The position numbers and the translations under genes were made by a program. The notes under the pieces are model-generated. The model saw nothing but the letters and a program-made list of their open reading frames with translations, was not told the DNA's origin and did not search any database. A DNA stretch of 64,000 bases, from positions 6,835,001 through 6,899,000 of the forward strand of contig JBBMOA010000004.1 of NCBI GenBank assembly GCA_037954235.1, in the 5' to 3' direction. Shown in pieces: positions 38,532-50,556 of this stretch (positions are counted from its first letter, which is position 1; each line of letters begins with the position of its first letter). The stretch comes from Aulostomus chinensis. Its lineage: Eukaryota; Chordata; Actinopteri; Syngnathiformes; Aulostomidae.

Positions 38532-39156
38532 AGACCCGATGGAAATTCCTTCCAATGAAGCGCACATTCCCTCCAACCTGAAGACCCTGAACCAGTACAG
38601 CATCCCAGAGATCAACCACCGCCTCAAGAACTACCTGAAGTTCCTCTTTGTTCGTGAGCCCTTCGAGAGGCTGGTTTCAGCTTACCGCAACAAGTTCACC
38701 CTCAAGTACAACTCATCCTTCCACAAGCGCTTTGGCACTCACATTGTGCGGCACTACCGCAAGAATGCCTCTGCGGACGCCTTGCTCAACGGTGCTGATG
38801 TTAAATTCAAAGAGTTTGCGGAGTACCTTGTGGATCCGGCCACGCAGCGCAGCAGCCCGCTCAATGAGCACTGGCAGACCGTCTACCAGCTCTGTCACCC
38901 GTGTCACATCCACTACGACCTGGTGGGCAAATATGAAACACTGGAGGAGGACGCCAACTACGTGCTGCGCCTGGTGGGTGTTGGTGACACCTTGCGCTTC
39001 CCAAGCTACGCCAAATCCACCCGCACCACGGATGCCATGACAGCTCAGTTTTTCAGCAATATCAGCACTCAGCAGCAGGTTCAACTCTACCAGCTTTACA
39101 AGTTGGACTTCCTCATGTTCAACTACTCCACTCCCAGCTACCTGCGGCTGGACTAA
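38532..39156 (+). CDS. chst11: carbohydrate sulfotransferase 11, last coding exon (3'-PAPS binding motif, C-terminus)
   Basis: This exon encodes the rest of the catalytic domain: one base completing Arg, 207 codons and TAA at 39154-39156. It reads from DPMEIPSNEAH through NQYSIPEINHRL to the 3'-phosphate binding motif REPFERLVSAYR (38653-38688), then EHWQTVYQLCHPCHIHYDLV and the conserved end LDFLMFNYSTPSYL. Four N-glycosylation sequons are visible (NSS, NAS, NIS, NYS), as expected for a Golgi lumenal enzyme. Exons 2-4 together give about 313 residues; with an N-terminal exon of about 39 residues the protein would match the roughly 352 residues I recall for human CHST11. No frameshift or premature stop was seen. 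The gene makes chondroitin-4-sulfate and is known to matter in cartilage. Confidence 0.97.
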
Positions 39157-41956
39157 CGGAGGACAGAGCTGGGACTCTGGGAATGGCTGCATTGGTCAAG
39201 GAGAGGCCACAATAAGTGAAGGTTTGAGGCAAATTTAAAAAACATGGCTGACATACTTTGCAGATGTGGGGTCTAGCGTTGACATTTATACATACGGTGA
39301 AGGAAATTTCATGTGCACTTGTCTGGGCATAAGGGTGAAAATGTCCAAGCGTTTGTGGCAGAGGGAGCGAGCTACGATTGGACCAGAGTGTGGACTGAAA
39401 GGACCAAATGCATGAGAACTGTGGGTGAAGCAGGTCTTCAAGGTATTTTTAAAGGGAAGTGATTGTCAGAGGACGGACTGCAGGAGGGATTCTCCTGACG
39501 ATGTTCCCTACATGTTTAAACAAACTGCTGACAAATTAGGCTGCTTCTGATTCTGCAAAGCAAACAGCAGCCTCGCACGTGCCCTGACCCCAATGCATCA
39601 TGGGAGTTGAGCTTATCTCCCCTTTCGCATTCAATAGAGAAACACAGTCAAATTATTAAATGCTTTTCACATCTGGCTGTGCTGACAGCAGGGTGTATGA
39701 GCGCCATCACCCTTGCCCTCATTACATTCACACCATTCAGAGGGAAACCGGCTCCTTGCTGCCCCTCAGTCATTGGTCGGGTCTCTAAAATCTTAAATGG
39801 GGTAGCACGGCTTTCTCACAGCACTCTAAAGGACACCAGTTCCATCGCTCTTATGTTGGTGGAACTGGCCTCTTGTTTTACATCCTGAGGAACCTGTGAG
39901 GAGATTCGTGCTCCCGAAGAACGAAAGTGCTACACACTCAGAAATGGAGGTACTAGGGTTTATCTATAGGGGTGCGAAAACTGAGCGCTGGGGCGGTACC
40001 CTTCAGTTCACTACTCAAAAACTGCACTTCCGGCCTCTTAACAATCAATACTGAACCTGAACATTCTTCAAAAGAGTACCTGAAAGTCGTGCACTGTTCT
40101 GGTTTTACCTCCATTTTTGAGTGTGTGTTTCGATCACCGCCTGGAACACCCAGCATCCTTAACCCCGAGCCGCAGGAAGTGGTCAGACAGGTACAGGATG
40201 TGTTCCTGGGACTTGGTGACAAAGCTGCCGCTGAACTGGAAGGAGAGAGACAATCTGTGTGGTGGTTAAGGTTTTTCGTCACTGGATCTCATGGCCCTGC
40301 CCTGCTGTGTCCCACCACGCCCCATGTGGGGGTCAGTGGACACACCCCCAAAATCGCCCCTGGTTCCTTCAGTAAACTAAGGTCCTTGTGACTCCATGCT
40401 TATTTTTTGTTTTTATTGTTTTATGAAGCATTGCTGCGAGCAGCAATAACAAAGGGTTATTTAAATTGCTTTGTTAATTAAAGTAAGAAAGATTTAATTT
40501 TGTTCCAGTTTTTAAAAGTGGAACTATTGTTGAGGTGGTCATGCTGATCTTGTTTCTTCATGTTTTGCTTCAGAAACAACAAACTGATGTACGGTACGTT
40601 TCATACCTGTGGCTTTGTCCTTCTGCGTCTGACATCAAATATCCTCCATCTCCTGCTGTGCGGCCTCAGAGACCCACAGTTGGTGCTCACTACACATCAC
40701 CGCTGTAATGCAAATTCATGGGACGCTGCCTCCCCCGCTCCGCCCCTCCCTCCAGAACACGACATGTGAACCAGCCGCTGCTTTCAACAATCTACTGCCC
40801 ACATCAGAGAGTCTGTATCTGGTACTGTAATGTGATTAATGTCGGCGATGCTAAGCAATGTCAAGGTTAATAGCTGCACTCTCCATCACACTGTGAATTG
40901 GATTAGAGGCTGTTGTGTAAGCATTATACAGTAGAGATGGGGGGTGGTCATGTTTTTACACAGCTTTATGAATTTCAAATGACTCGGCGGTTCAGGGACC
41001 GCAGCGTCTCTCTGCTGCTCCTGCCGACACCTGAAATGATGCATTTAACTTAAAGAAAAGGAGTTTAACGTTTTATGGACATACGTTTGTTTATCATTCT
41101 GATTGTTTTTTATGACATTAAAAACTGTTCAAAGATAAAGGGAACGGATGTGAAAATGTGCAACGCTAAAGCACAACAGGAATGATGATAAGGACTTGAA
41201 GGTGGTTTCTTGTCAAGCGCATTCATTGAGTCAGATATCATAAATGTGTTTCAGAGGGCTTCACAGTGTCCGAGCATCTTGTTTCCATGGACACAAACTG
41301 ACACTGGAGGGGTCGAGCTGACAGGTGTGACCAGGGCTGGTACTCATTTGAAGGGTGTGAGAGGCAGGGAGAGACGCCGTGACCCCGTCAGAGGAGGGCA
41401 AACAACCAGGAAGAGACTCAGCTGATGGTCAGCTGATGCTGCAGGTCTGCCAGCTGAACTCACGATCGGCTCCGTTACTGCGACACAAAAACAATTATTT
41501 AAAGCCGCAAATATGTGGATGAGTTTGAATTAAGTTCAGTTGGCCTGTAGGGAGATCAAGAGCCACCCTAACATAGAAAAGATGGATTCAAAACTGTCCA
41601 AGATCATTCCAGCTTGAGTCGATCGATCGCTAAACATCCCCTCCGTTTACTGGTCCGTTATCTACTGCCTACGATCACGAGTTCATCACATCACTTCAGA
41701 TTAAGCGATGAACCCATTAACACACCCTGGTTCATCAGCACAAGCTGGCCTGACACCCATGATGGTTGTGTCAGTGTGTCAGGTCTGACTATCAACATAC
41801 AAATCTCATGAGAATGGTTGTGTGTTATACTTATAGCATACATGTGCGACTTTATTGACATGTACATGTGAGCAGCATGTCAGCGCCGTTAGAGAACCTA
41901 CACACGAGACGTATAAAACAGTCTCATACGTGACATAAGATATCAATCTGAGAAGT

Positions 41957-41988
<32 letters not shown>

Positions 41989-42760
41989 CAACTATGCAGT
42001 AGTGTCGTTGCCTGTGTGTGAGAGTAAAACATACATTATCCAGGAAATGAGCATAGAAGAGCTGTCAGGTCGTTGGTGCCCTCGCCAGTGTAAACATGTC
42101 ACCTGGCGGGAATGATGACTAAATGCACACGTGCCCCCGTTAGGAAGCCTTGAGGTATTATTACTCTAGTATGTGTGTACTGGAGAGTTCTCATGAGAGA
42201 ACAGCCTCTGTTTACCCCCACAAACATCTGCTTCTAATAAGGGAAAGTGCTACTTGCCTGGCCCGCAGCCTGGCTGTCGTCCTCCTGCAGGAACAATGGC
42301 TGCATTCTCAGCACGCCGCCCTCTCAGATCAGACGTGCAAAACTACATCCAGCGAGCACATTAGCGCTCCTGCTGCTGCACCATCTTACTCAGCACTTGT
42401 GAGCAGAGGCAGGGCCAGGCAGCATCTCCCCACCTTAATGCACTGACTTGGCCTCGTCTTCAGCTGCTCATTTAGCCTCCAGACTGGAAGACAAACGATA
42501 CACAAAGGGCCTTTTAGCGGCGAACAAGCCATTACAGAGGCCTCGCTCTACTTTCTCCCGCCTCGCTCCAAAAGTGGCCTCTTGCATTAAAAAACTGAAG
42601 CAACTCAGTGTCAATGATCCCTGGCATCCCTGCAGGGAAAGGCCATCCGGCTTGAACAAACAGAGCTGCAAGAAAAAACCTCCCCACAGGAAACGTGAGC
42701 ATCAGGAGGCCTCAGCTGACACTTCGCCTCGCACCAAAATAAACAGCTGCTTTTGTCCCT
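39157..42760 (+). other. chst11: probable chst11 3' UTR and downstream flank
   Basis: No coding sequence was found after the chst11 stop. Possible polyadenylation signals on the plus strand are ATTAAA at 40477-40482, which is followed by T-rich sequence, ATTAAA near 41117, and the first canonical AATAAA at 42738-42743. The last would give a 3' UTR of about 3.6 kb, plausible because CHST11 transcripts have long 3' UTRs. The true end cannot be decided from sequence alone. A CA microsatellite lies at 41960-41988. Confidence 0.4.
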
Positions 42761-43634
42761 ATTCTTAACTCCCAGTCCGCAGCAGTCCACACCAAATGAT
42801 TTCATACTGCAGGAAAGTTAACTTTCAAGCCAGCGGGTATATTTATGTTGTTTCTGAACGATGTCTATTATTAGACTGAATTACAATTTTGCTTTTTTGC
42901 TGGAAGTCTAAACATACAAACACCTGAGAAAGTGGACCAAGGGATTTCTCGATGTGGTTTTTATTCATGCTCAGCTCATTTGTTCATAACGAAAAGTGAC
43001 GATGCTGGTAAATATTACAGAGGAAACCTTGTGAGATGAGAAGATGAATGTGGAGCTGCAGTCACTTAGCTTAGCATCGTGACCGTGGTCGGAGGTTGCC
43101 ATGGCTATCTGTTAGCATTTGATGTTTGAGTTGAAACTGGCTTGTACAATACTGGTAATATGTTATCAAGTTTAATTGCTCGTGGTAGTTTATGGAAATT
43201 ACATGTCAACGTTCGAGTGGTGTCGCCGTACAAGGCTGTCCAAGATGGCCGGCCTTGTTGTTCATGTGAGGAGCAAATATGGTAGCAAAAGTGTTAACAA
43301 AGTTAAGCTAACTGGCATCATAACTGCATATGAAGTGAAGACATGAGAGCAGCATCCACCTTCCCAGCTAACCACACGTATACACGCCAAACGTCCCCGC
43401 CTGCTCCCAGATATCATCGTAGCTTCATTCGCTACTCTGCTCATATTTGGGTTTGTTAAACATTTGAAAACAGAAATATCATCTCCTCTGATGTCATCAG
43501 CGCAAAAGGACAAAGCCAGGAATGTGTTTATCAACCTGCCTCCGTCTCTGATTCATCAGTGTTGACACGGTGTCACTCGTTCTGCTGTAGCATTTCTGCT
43601 GTCATGTTTGGATGTTATTGATTAATGGCTGTCT

Positions 43635-43669
<35 letters not shown>

Positions 43670-45845
43670 CCTTCATACAGTGACCTACTCAGAGCTTGTC
43701 TCCGTCCTCTCTGCCGTGATCACCAGGTCCTCCTCCACACTGACTCAAGCACTCGTACACAGCAGCTCATGTTAGCAGTGAATCACTGTCAAACACACAA
43801 TTCCAGTGTGTGTGGAGGCATTAGCAGACTGTTCACAGCCCCTCAAACTGCCTGTCTGCTGGGAAGCCTTCACACTGCCTCCACAACAGCAGCCATACAT
43901 CTGAGTGACAGCACCTTCAGCTCCAGGAGGAAATGAACCAGTACAAACAAACAAAGAACAAAAGTGATATGTAAACAAATGTAAGACTTTTTGAGCCTTT
44001 ATCAGTTCTATTTTTTGAAAAGTAACAAAGAAGAAAAAGACACTGTACCATTTCCAATCCTCCACAAGTCTAGTTTATGGTGTTTGTGGAGCGTCTCGCG
44101 AACGCTGGGACCCTCAGGAGGCTCCACCCATCAGACATCTTATCAGGAGGTAATAAACTGCTAGTTAATGTCAGTCTGACAGAAAAACACACGTTTCAGC
44201 ATGAGGTCGCTGTAATGTTTGGTGCTGATGTGAGCTCGTCATGCAAACGCCACCAGTGCGCAGGTGCCCAACGTAACTCGGTTAAAAACCTGTTTGAACC
44301 ATCGTTGCTCGCTGGGAGGAGGTTCTTACTTTTGGAAGTGGACCCTCTCTTTCTGGAATTGTTTCATCGAAGCAACTGATTGAGCCATTTTTGAAATCAG
44401 TCCAGTTTGCAGCAAGAGCCCCAGAGCAGCCACTGTTCTCATTATTATTGCTGTGATTAATCCAGTGGGGCGCTCAGATTGTTTTTATTGTCCGACAACA
44501 TGAAGGAAAAGAAAAATGGTGAATTTAACTGTTGGAGCTGAAACTCCAAACAAACACCAAGAATCTCAATGCACCGCCAGAGAAGCTGTCAGCCGCGTCA
44601 TTGCACGGGTAGAAATGCTCAGAGCAGTGTCGGGCACCTGGGTCACCTGCTGAGTCGGGTCAGCGGAGAACCCAGGACAGGAGTGAGTCAGCCAGGTGTC
44701 TGCTTGCGTGAAACGGCTGGTGTTTTTTCTCTAATGAAGTTTATCATTACTAGATCCTCAACATAGTAATTAGCTTAGCAGCGAGTTGGAGTCGTGGCTG
44801 TGGCGCCCTCTACTGGAGGCACGTCTGGGATTAGAAGCTGTTTGGCTCCACGGCGACAACACAGATGGAACGTCACACTCAGAATAACACCCTCAGGATG
44901 TGACCACCACTCACACGCCTCCCATTCACTTCTGACTGTCCACACACACACACACACACACACACCCTGGAGGGGCCCATGTGACTGCAGCAGGACGTGC
45001 AGAGCAGAGAGAAACTCTGATGATGGTCACACGTTCACATCATTGTGTTTGAGAATGTTTTTCCATGTGGATACACTTGAAAACACACTTTTCTTTCTTT
45101 CCCTGAGCGCTGAGGTGCAGGCTAACTCTCCTGGGCTTTCCTGGCTCCATGTGATCAGAGAAGTGTGAATTGCTGGCGCAGCTCCTTTTTGGTCTTTGCT
45201 CTGCAGGCAACACAACATTTTCCAGCTGAAAGCCTCAAAGAGAAGCCAGTTTAAAGAGCAAATGCAACACCAATGATCAAAATGTGGTCTTATTTTGTAG
45301 TTTTGTTCTTTTTTCCATCAGTTATGGTAACACTGTCAACACAGAGGTCATCGCCCCGACCTGGGGAAGCGTTTCAACAGGAACAAAGTCCAACACAGGG
45401 AGATGATGAGCTGATTTATTTATTTATGAGCGGTGCAGGATTGAGTTGTAAAACACAGAAATAAATCATCATTGCTGAACGGTCGGTTCCTTCGTCTCCA
45501 AGTCAATGGTCTTCAGTTCAATGCCTGAAAAATGTTGGTGGTTGACACAAGCTGAAGATATTTGTTGTCTTATGTTAAAAAAAAGGTCATGAGGGGAAAC
45601 ACAAGAAGCCTGAAGCTCAGTGGTGGTGACCTTGAAGTCATGTGACCCTGGTGTAGCTCCTTCCTCGGCTACGTTAGCTTAGCACTTCTAACTGTAGCAT
45701 CCAGGCTTCCAGCATCATCAGAGGGTTCATTAGTGAAGATGATCTTGATGAACTGAACCTGGAGGATCATCAACTTTTGTTCACCAGAGCTGATTTACTG
45801 ATTCAATCACCACAATCACATGGAGCGATCCTATTGGCTGCTGGG
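42761..45845. other. intergenic sequence, no gene recognised
   Basis: Only short CA arrays (43637-43666 and 44941-44964) stand out. Open frames here are short and lack recognisable motifs. Confidence 0.6.
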
Positions 45846-45944
45846 GGAGGAGCCAGGAGATGACCACTTCCTGTTGGTGGAGGAACCAGGAGTTCACCAC
45901 TTCCTGTTAGTGGAGGAACCAGGAGATGACCACTTCCTGTAGGA
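45846..45944. repeat. 33-bp tandem repeat, 3 copies
   Basis: Three diverged copies share GGAGGAACCAGGAGATGACC and ACTTCCTGTTRG. The array lies immediately left of the 43-bp minisatellite and shares its ACTTCCTG..GG core, so the two arrays may be related. Confidence 0.85.
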
Positions 45945-45955
45945 CTGCAAACATG

Positions 45956-47809
45956 CCTCATCCTTCACATGATCACTTACTGTTAGACTACAGACACGCC
46001 TCATTCCTGACACATTCGCTTCCTGGTGGACTACAGACAGGCCTCATCCCTGACACATTCACTTCCTGGTGGACTACAGACAGGCCTCATCCCTGACACA
46101 TTCACTTCCTGGTGGACTACAGACAGGCCTCATCCCTGACACATTCACTTCCTGGTGGACTACAGACAGGCCTCATCCCTGACACATTCACTTCCTGGTG
46201 GACTACAGACACGCCTCATCCCTGACACATTCGCTTCCTGGTGGACTACAGACAGGCCTCATCCCTGACACATTCACTTCCTGGTGGACTACAGACAGGC
46301 CTCATCCCTGACACATTCACTTCCTGGTGGACTACAGACAGGCCTCATCCCTGACACATTCACTTCCTGGTGGACTACAGACACGCCTCATCCCTGACAC
46401 ATTCACTTCCTGGTGGACTACAGACAGGCCTCATCCCTGACACATTCACTTCCTGGTGGACTACAGACAGGCCTCATCCCTGACACATTCACTTCCTGGT
46501 GGACTACAGACAGGCCTCATCCCTGACACATTCACTTCCTGGTGGACTACAGACAGGCCTCATCCCTGACACATTCACTTCCTGGTGGACTACAGACACG
46601 CCTCATCCCTGACACATTCACTTCCTGGTGCACTACAGACACGCCTCATCCCTGACACATTCACTTCCTGGTGCACTACAGACACGCCTCATCCTTCACA
46701 TGATCACTTACTGTTAGACTACAGACAGGCCTCATCCCTGACACATTTGCTTCCTGGTGGACTACAGACAGGCCTCATCCCTGACACATTCGCTTCCTGG
46801 TGGACTACAGACACGCCTCATCCCTGACACATTCGCTTCCTGGTAGACTACAGACACGCCTCATCCCTGACACATTCGCTTCCTGGTGGACAACAGACAC
46901 GCCTCATCCCTGACACATTCGCTTCCTGGTGGACTACAGACACGCCTCATCCCTGACACATTCGCTTCCTGGTGGACTACAGACACGCCTCATCCCTGAC
47001 ACATTCGCTTCCTGGTGGACGACAGACACGCCTCATCCCTGACACATTCGCTTCCTGGTGGACTACAGACACGCCTCATCCCTGACACATTCGCTTCCTG
47101 GTGGACTACAGACACGCCTCATCCCTGACACATTCGCTTCCTGGTGGACTACAGACACGCCTCATCCCTGACACATTCGCTTCCTGGTGGACTACAGACA
47201 CGCCTCATCCCTGACACATTCGCTTCCTGGTGGACTACAGACACGCCTCATCCCTGACACATTCGCTTCCTGGTGGACTACAGACACGCCTCATCCCTGA
47301 CACATTCGCTTCCTGGTGGACTACAGACACGCCTCATCCCTGACACATTCGCTTCCTGGTGGACTACAGACACGCCTCATCCCTGACACATTCACTTCCT
47401 GGTGGACTACAGATAGCCTCATCCCTGACACATTCGCTTCCTGGTGGACTACAGACACGCCTCATCCCTGACACATTCGCTTCCTGGTGGACTACAGACA
47501 CGCCTCATCCCTGACACATTCACTTCCTGGTGGACTACAGACACGCCTCATCCCTGACACATTCGCTTCCTGGTGGACTACAGACACGCCTCATCCCTGA
47601 CACATTCGCTTCCTGGTGGACTACAGACACGCCTCATCCCTGACACATTCACTTCCTGGTGGACTACAGATAGCCTCATCCCTGACACATTCACTTCCTG
47701 GTGGACTACAGACACGCCTCATCCCTGACACATTCACTTCCTGGTGGACTACAGACACGCCTCATCCCTGACACATTCACTTCCTGGTGGACTACAGACA
47801 CGCCTCATC
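45956..47809. repeat. 43-bp minisatellite, about 43 copies
   Basis: The unit includes CCTCATCCCTGACACATTC, then RCTTCCTGGTGGACTACAG and ACASG. The 43-bp spacing was checked on consecutive copies. The left part (about 46040-46600) is mainly the ATTCACTT/ACAGG type, the right part (about 46740-47640) mainly the ATTCGCTT/ACACG type, with mixed copies at the right end. Two copies are shortened to ACAGATAGCC. Since 43 is not a multiple of 3, the short open frames crossing it are not evidence of a protein. Confidence 0.97.
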
Positions 47810-48238
47810 TGCTGCACTCTTTATCGGTCTTTTTAAAGGAGGGTGAAGTGATTTCATGCTGGCCATGACAGACAGATGTAATCTGGGTTTTTAGCCTTCA
47901 CCTCTACAATCAGACAATTTCTGAGTTGAACTTCAACTTCCTGCTCTGTTTGTGGAAGCAAGTGAAACAACAGGTTCCATTCTCTGTTGTCAGGGTTCCA
48001 ACAGCTGAACCCAAAAGAAGTAAGAACCAAATCGTGCCCTGCACACGGCCACCCACCAAGATTTCTTTGTTTCTTTGATAAACTTTGCTCGAGCAGCAGG
48101 CTGGTAAACCAAATGTTGCTATCTGGCCAATGGTAGCATGGGGGCGTGGCCTCATGTTCACAATTTGGGAATCATCGATCACACCCTCGTATCTCCCACA
48201 CACCTCCACTTCTGTGTACTGTATGTGTATGTGTGTAC

Positions 48239-48240
<2 letters not shown>

Positions 48241-48275
<35 letters not shown>
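48241..48275. repeat. (TG)n microsatellite
   Basis: About 35 bp of TG repeats, preceded by TGTATGTGTATG variants. Confidence 0.93.
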
Positions 48276-48276
<1 letters not shown>

Positions 48277-48580
48277 CTGGGCCTGCTCTGCCTTTTGAGC
48301 TACATTCCAGAGGAAGATGGGATTCACTCTCAAACAGACGCCACTTATTTATTTATTCTCAGACGTCTCCCCAGACTTCTTCCTTGCTGTCACCATGGCA
48401 ACACACCTAAACTCTCCTCATCACAGCGTTTCCTAGCAGGACCTCATCACTCTCACTCTTCTGTTCATTTCCAGGCTTTTAAATCATCAGTGTATGACTT
48501 TACTGTTCACTTGGGGAGGTGGGGTCATCCTGTCTGATGTTTTCACAATAAAATAACACTGACATACCAGCACTTCTCTG

Positions 48581-48583
<3 letters not shown>

Positions 48584-48639
<56 letters not shown>
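48584..48639. repeat. (TG)28 microsatellite
   Basis: Fifty-six bases of pure TG repeats. Confidence 0.97.
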
Positions 48640-50465
48640 GATTTGGAATCAGAACTGCCTGGCATGTCAATGATGAGTTCAGAAAACTCCATGAATTTGT
48701 TGAGGAGAACAAGTGATTAGTAAAGTAGGTTAACTGTTATCATTATTATCACCATTACTGTTATAATACCAGAGAAACGGGGAATAAGATGCTGCCTCCA
48801 GCTTCACCGCACGGGAGCTCTTGAGAAAAAGAGTTTCATTCATCATTTTCTTAAGCAAAACTAACTCAAATCAAATGTTGAGTAAAATTTAGTCACATTT
48901 TACCAGGAAAGTCAAAGGTGCAAAAAAATGAACCAAATCTAATTATAACAGTTATAAATAACCTCAAAACGCCACGGTCCAGTTGGTAAACGCTGACTGA
49001 AGGAGTCGGCAGCTCCAGAGCACCTGAGGCCTTCGGAACAGTGGAGGAGTTGGAGTCGGTTCACATTTAAGGAAATTCTCTGCTGAAATGTCAGGTACTA
49101 GAGATCCATCCGTCCGTCACCTCACACCTTCACGGTCTCTCAGCAGGAAAACGGACACACCTCCCCCAGAGATCCAGAGAGAAGCTTCAGTGCTGCCGTC
49201 AGACGTGTGAGCTCCAGCGTCCATCCCCGGCCCTCCCGTGACACTGAGCTCTGCTGTGGTTGGCGGTTCCTTTAAACTGTCCAACCAATACCACATGAGG
49301 AAAGAACAAACAAAACAGCGACTGCTCTCATGAGTAAAATAAACAACCCTGGAAAAGACCTCCAGCACCAGACTGAAGGCTTCTTGTACCTCCTCAACAA
49401 ACTCCCATCCAGAGGATTAGCAGCACGCTGCACACGGCGGTCATCGATAGAAAACCATCATAGAGTATCTATACATGAGCCAGGAGGAGGAGGCCTGGCC
49501 GGGGCCACGTGAACCACGAGCTCAGCATCACACAACAAAACAGAGGTGTGTGACAAAGATGAATCTGGCAGCTACGCTACGTTAGCTTCAGGCAACTTGA
49601 AACATGATAGGGGCCTCCACGGTCTGCACTAGGAAGCAGGATTGGAGAGTCAATCTGGAGTCTTCTGGACTACAAAGATTGTGATGGAGTACATTTCTAT
49701 GGTAACTGCAGGCCTAACCTGGTCTGCGGCAGGCTAGGCCAGATAAGAGGTTGGAACACACACAAGCACCGCCCACTGGCCGTCGTCATCACTGTTCAAA
49801 CCCCTGAGCCCAGTTTGTGGATTGTGGGCAACTCTCAGGGTTTTTAGAGTCAGATGAAACTGTAAAATCAATGAATTCAAAGTTGCTCTAATTTAGATTT
49901 TCAGTAAAATAAAGGGGGGAGGAAGGGGGGGGCAGCTGACTGGTGCCACACACAGATCAAGACTGCTGAAGCCTCTCTGGAACCAAATGATGATGAGAAC
50001 AAGCCCCTTTTTTCTTGCTGCCACCGAGATCATCACCATGACAGCAAGTCAATCCAAACAGCGCAGGACATACCAGCATGCTAGCGGGTGAGCGCGGGGG
50101 TGCTGGTGTATCAGGTACTCACCAACAGACGTCTTGACCCCACTAAGATGTTTCTCCCTCCTCCATCACTTGAGTGACTCCAGAATGTAGGAAGAAACAG
50201 CTACGTATATTTAGCTTGAAGCTAACGGAGACTGAATGCTAACTCCAGCTAAACTGTCCAAAAACGTCCATGTACAAACGCTCCAGGTCGTCAGGTGTAA
50301 TCCAGGTCTTCTTAATCCAGGCATATAACAAGTGATCCACTGAAACTCTTTACTGGAGATTATAAAGACAAACCTCCTGGTTCTGTTCAGTGCTGCTAAG
50401 AATGACCGCAGAACCGTTACTGTTGGAGTTTTTCCTTCTCTGTGAATGCTTGATTGCAGGAGTGG

Positions 50466-50556
50466 AACCAGGTGTGTGGATCCAGGCTAAGGGGATCCAG
50501 GTGTGTGGATCCAGGTAAAGAGGATCCAGGTGTGAGGATCCAGGTGTGTGGAGCCA
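50466..50556. repeat. short GGATCCAGGTGTG tandem repeat
   Basis: Five GGATCCAGG words occur in about 90 bp with alternating spacers (TGTGT and TAAAGA types), giving a small degenerate minisatellite. GGATCC is itself palindromic. Confidence 0.8.

Noticed and set aside
39972..40391. Open frame with RSPPGTPS, compared with the LINE endonuclease 'YRPPG' region
   Set aside because: The resemblance is limited to a few residues, the expected flanking motifs (such as GDFN in the right place) are missing, and the region is probably chst11 3' UTR.
42448..42768. Lysine-rich open frame of 106 codons downstream of chst11
   Set aside because: It has a non-ATG start and no recognisable motif, and it overlaps a likely 3' UTR or flank. 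Treated as chance.
45956..47809. Regular array considered as a CRISPR-like repeat array
   Set aside because: The units are head-to-tail without unique spacers, and the context is vertebrate genomic DNA.
49690..49770. CTAACCTGGTCTGCGGCAGG segment resembling a dispersed fish repeat
   Set aside because: Only a short stretch is reminiscent and no termini or second copy were found in the window, so it is not assigned.
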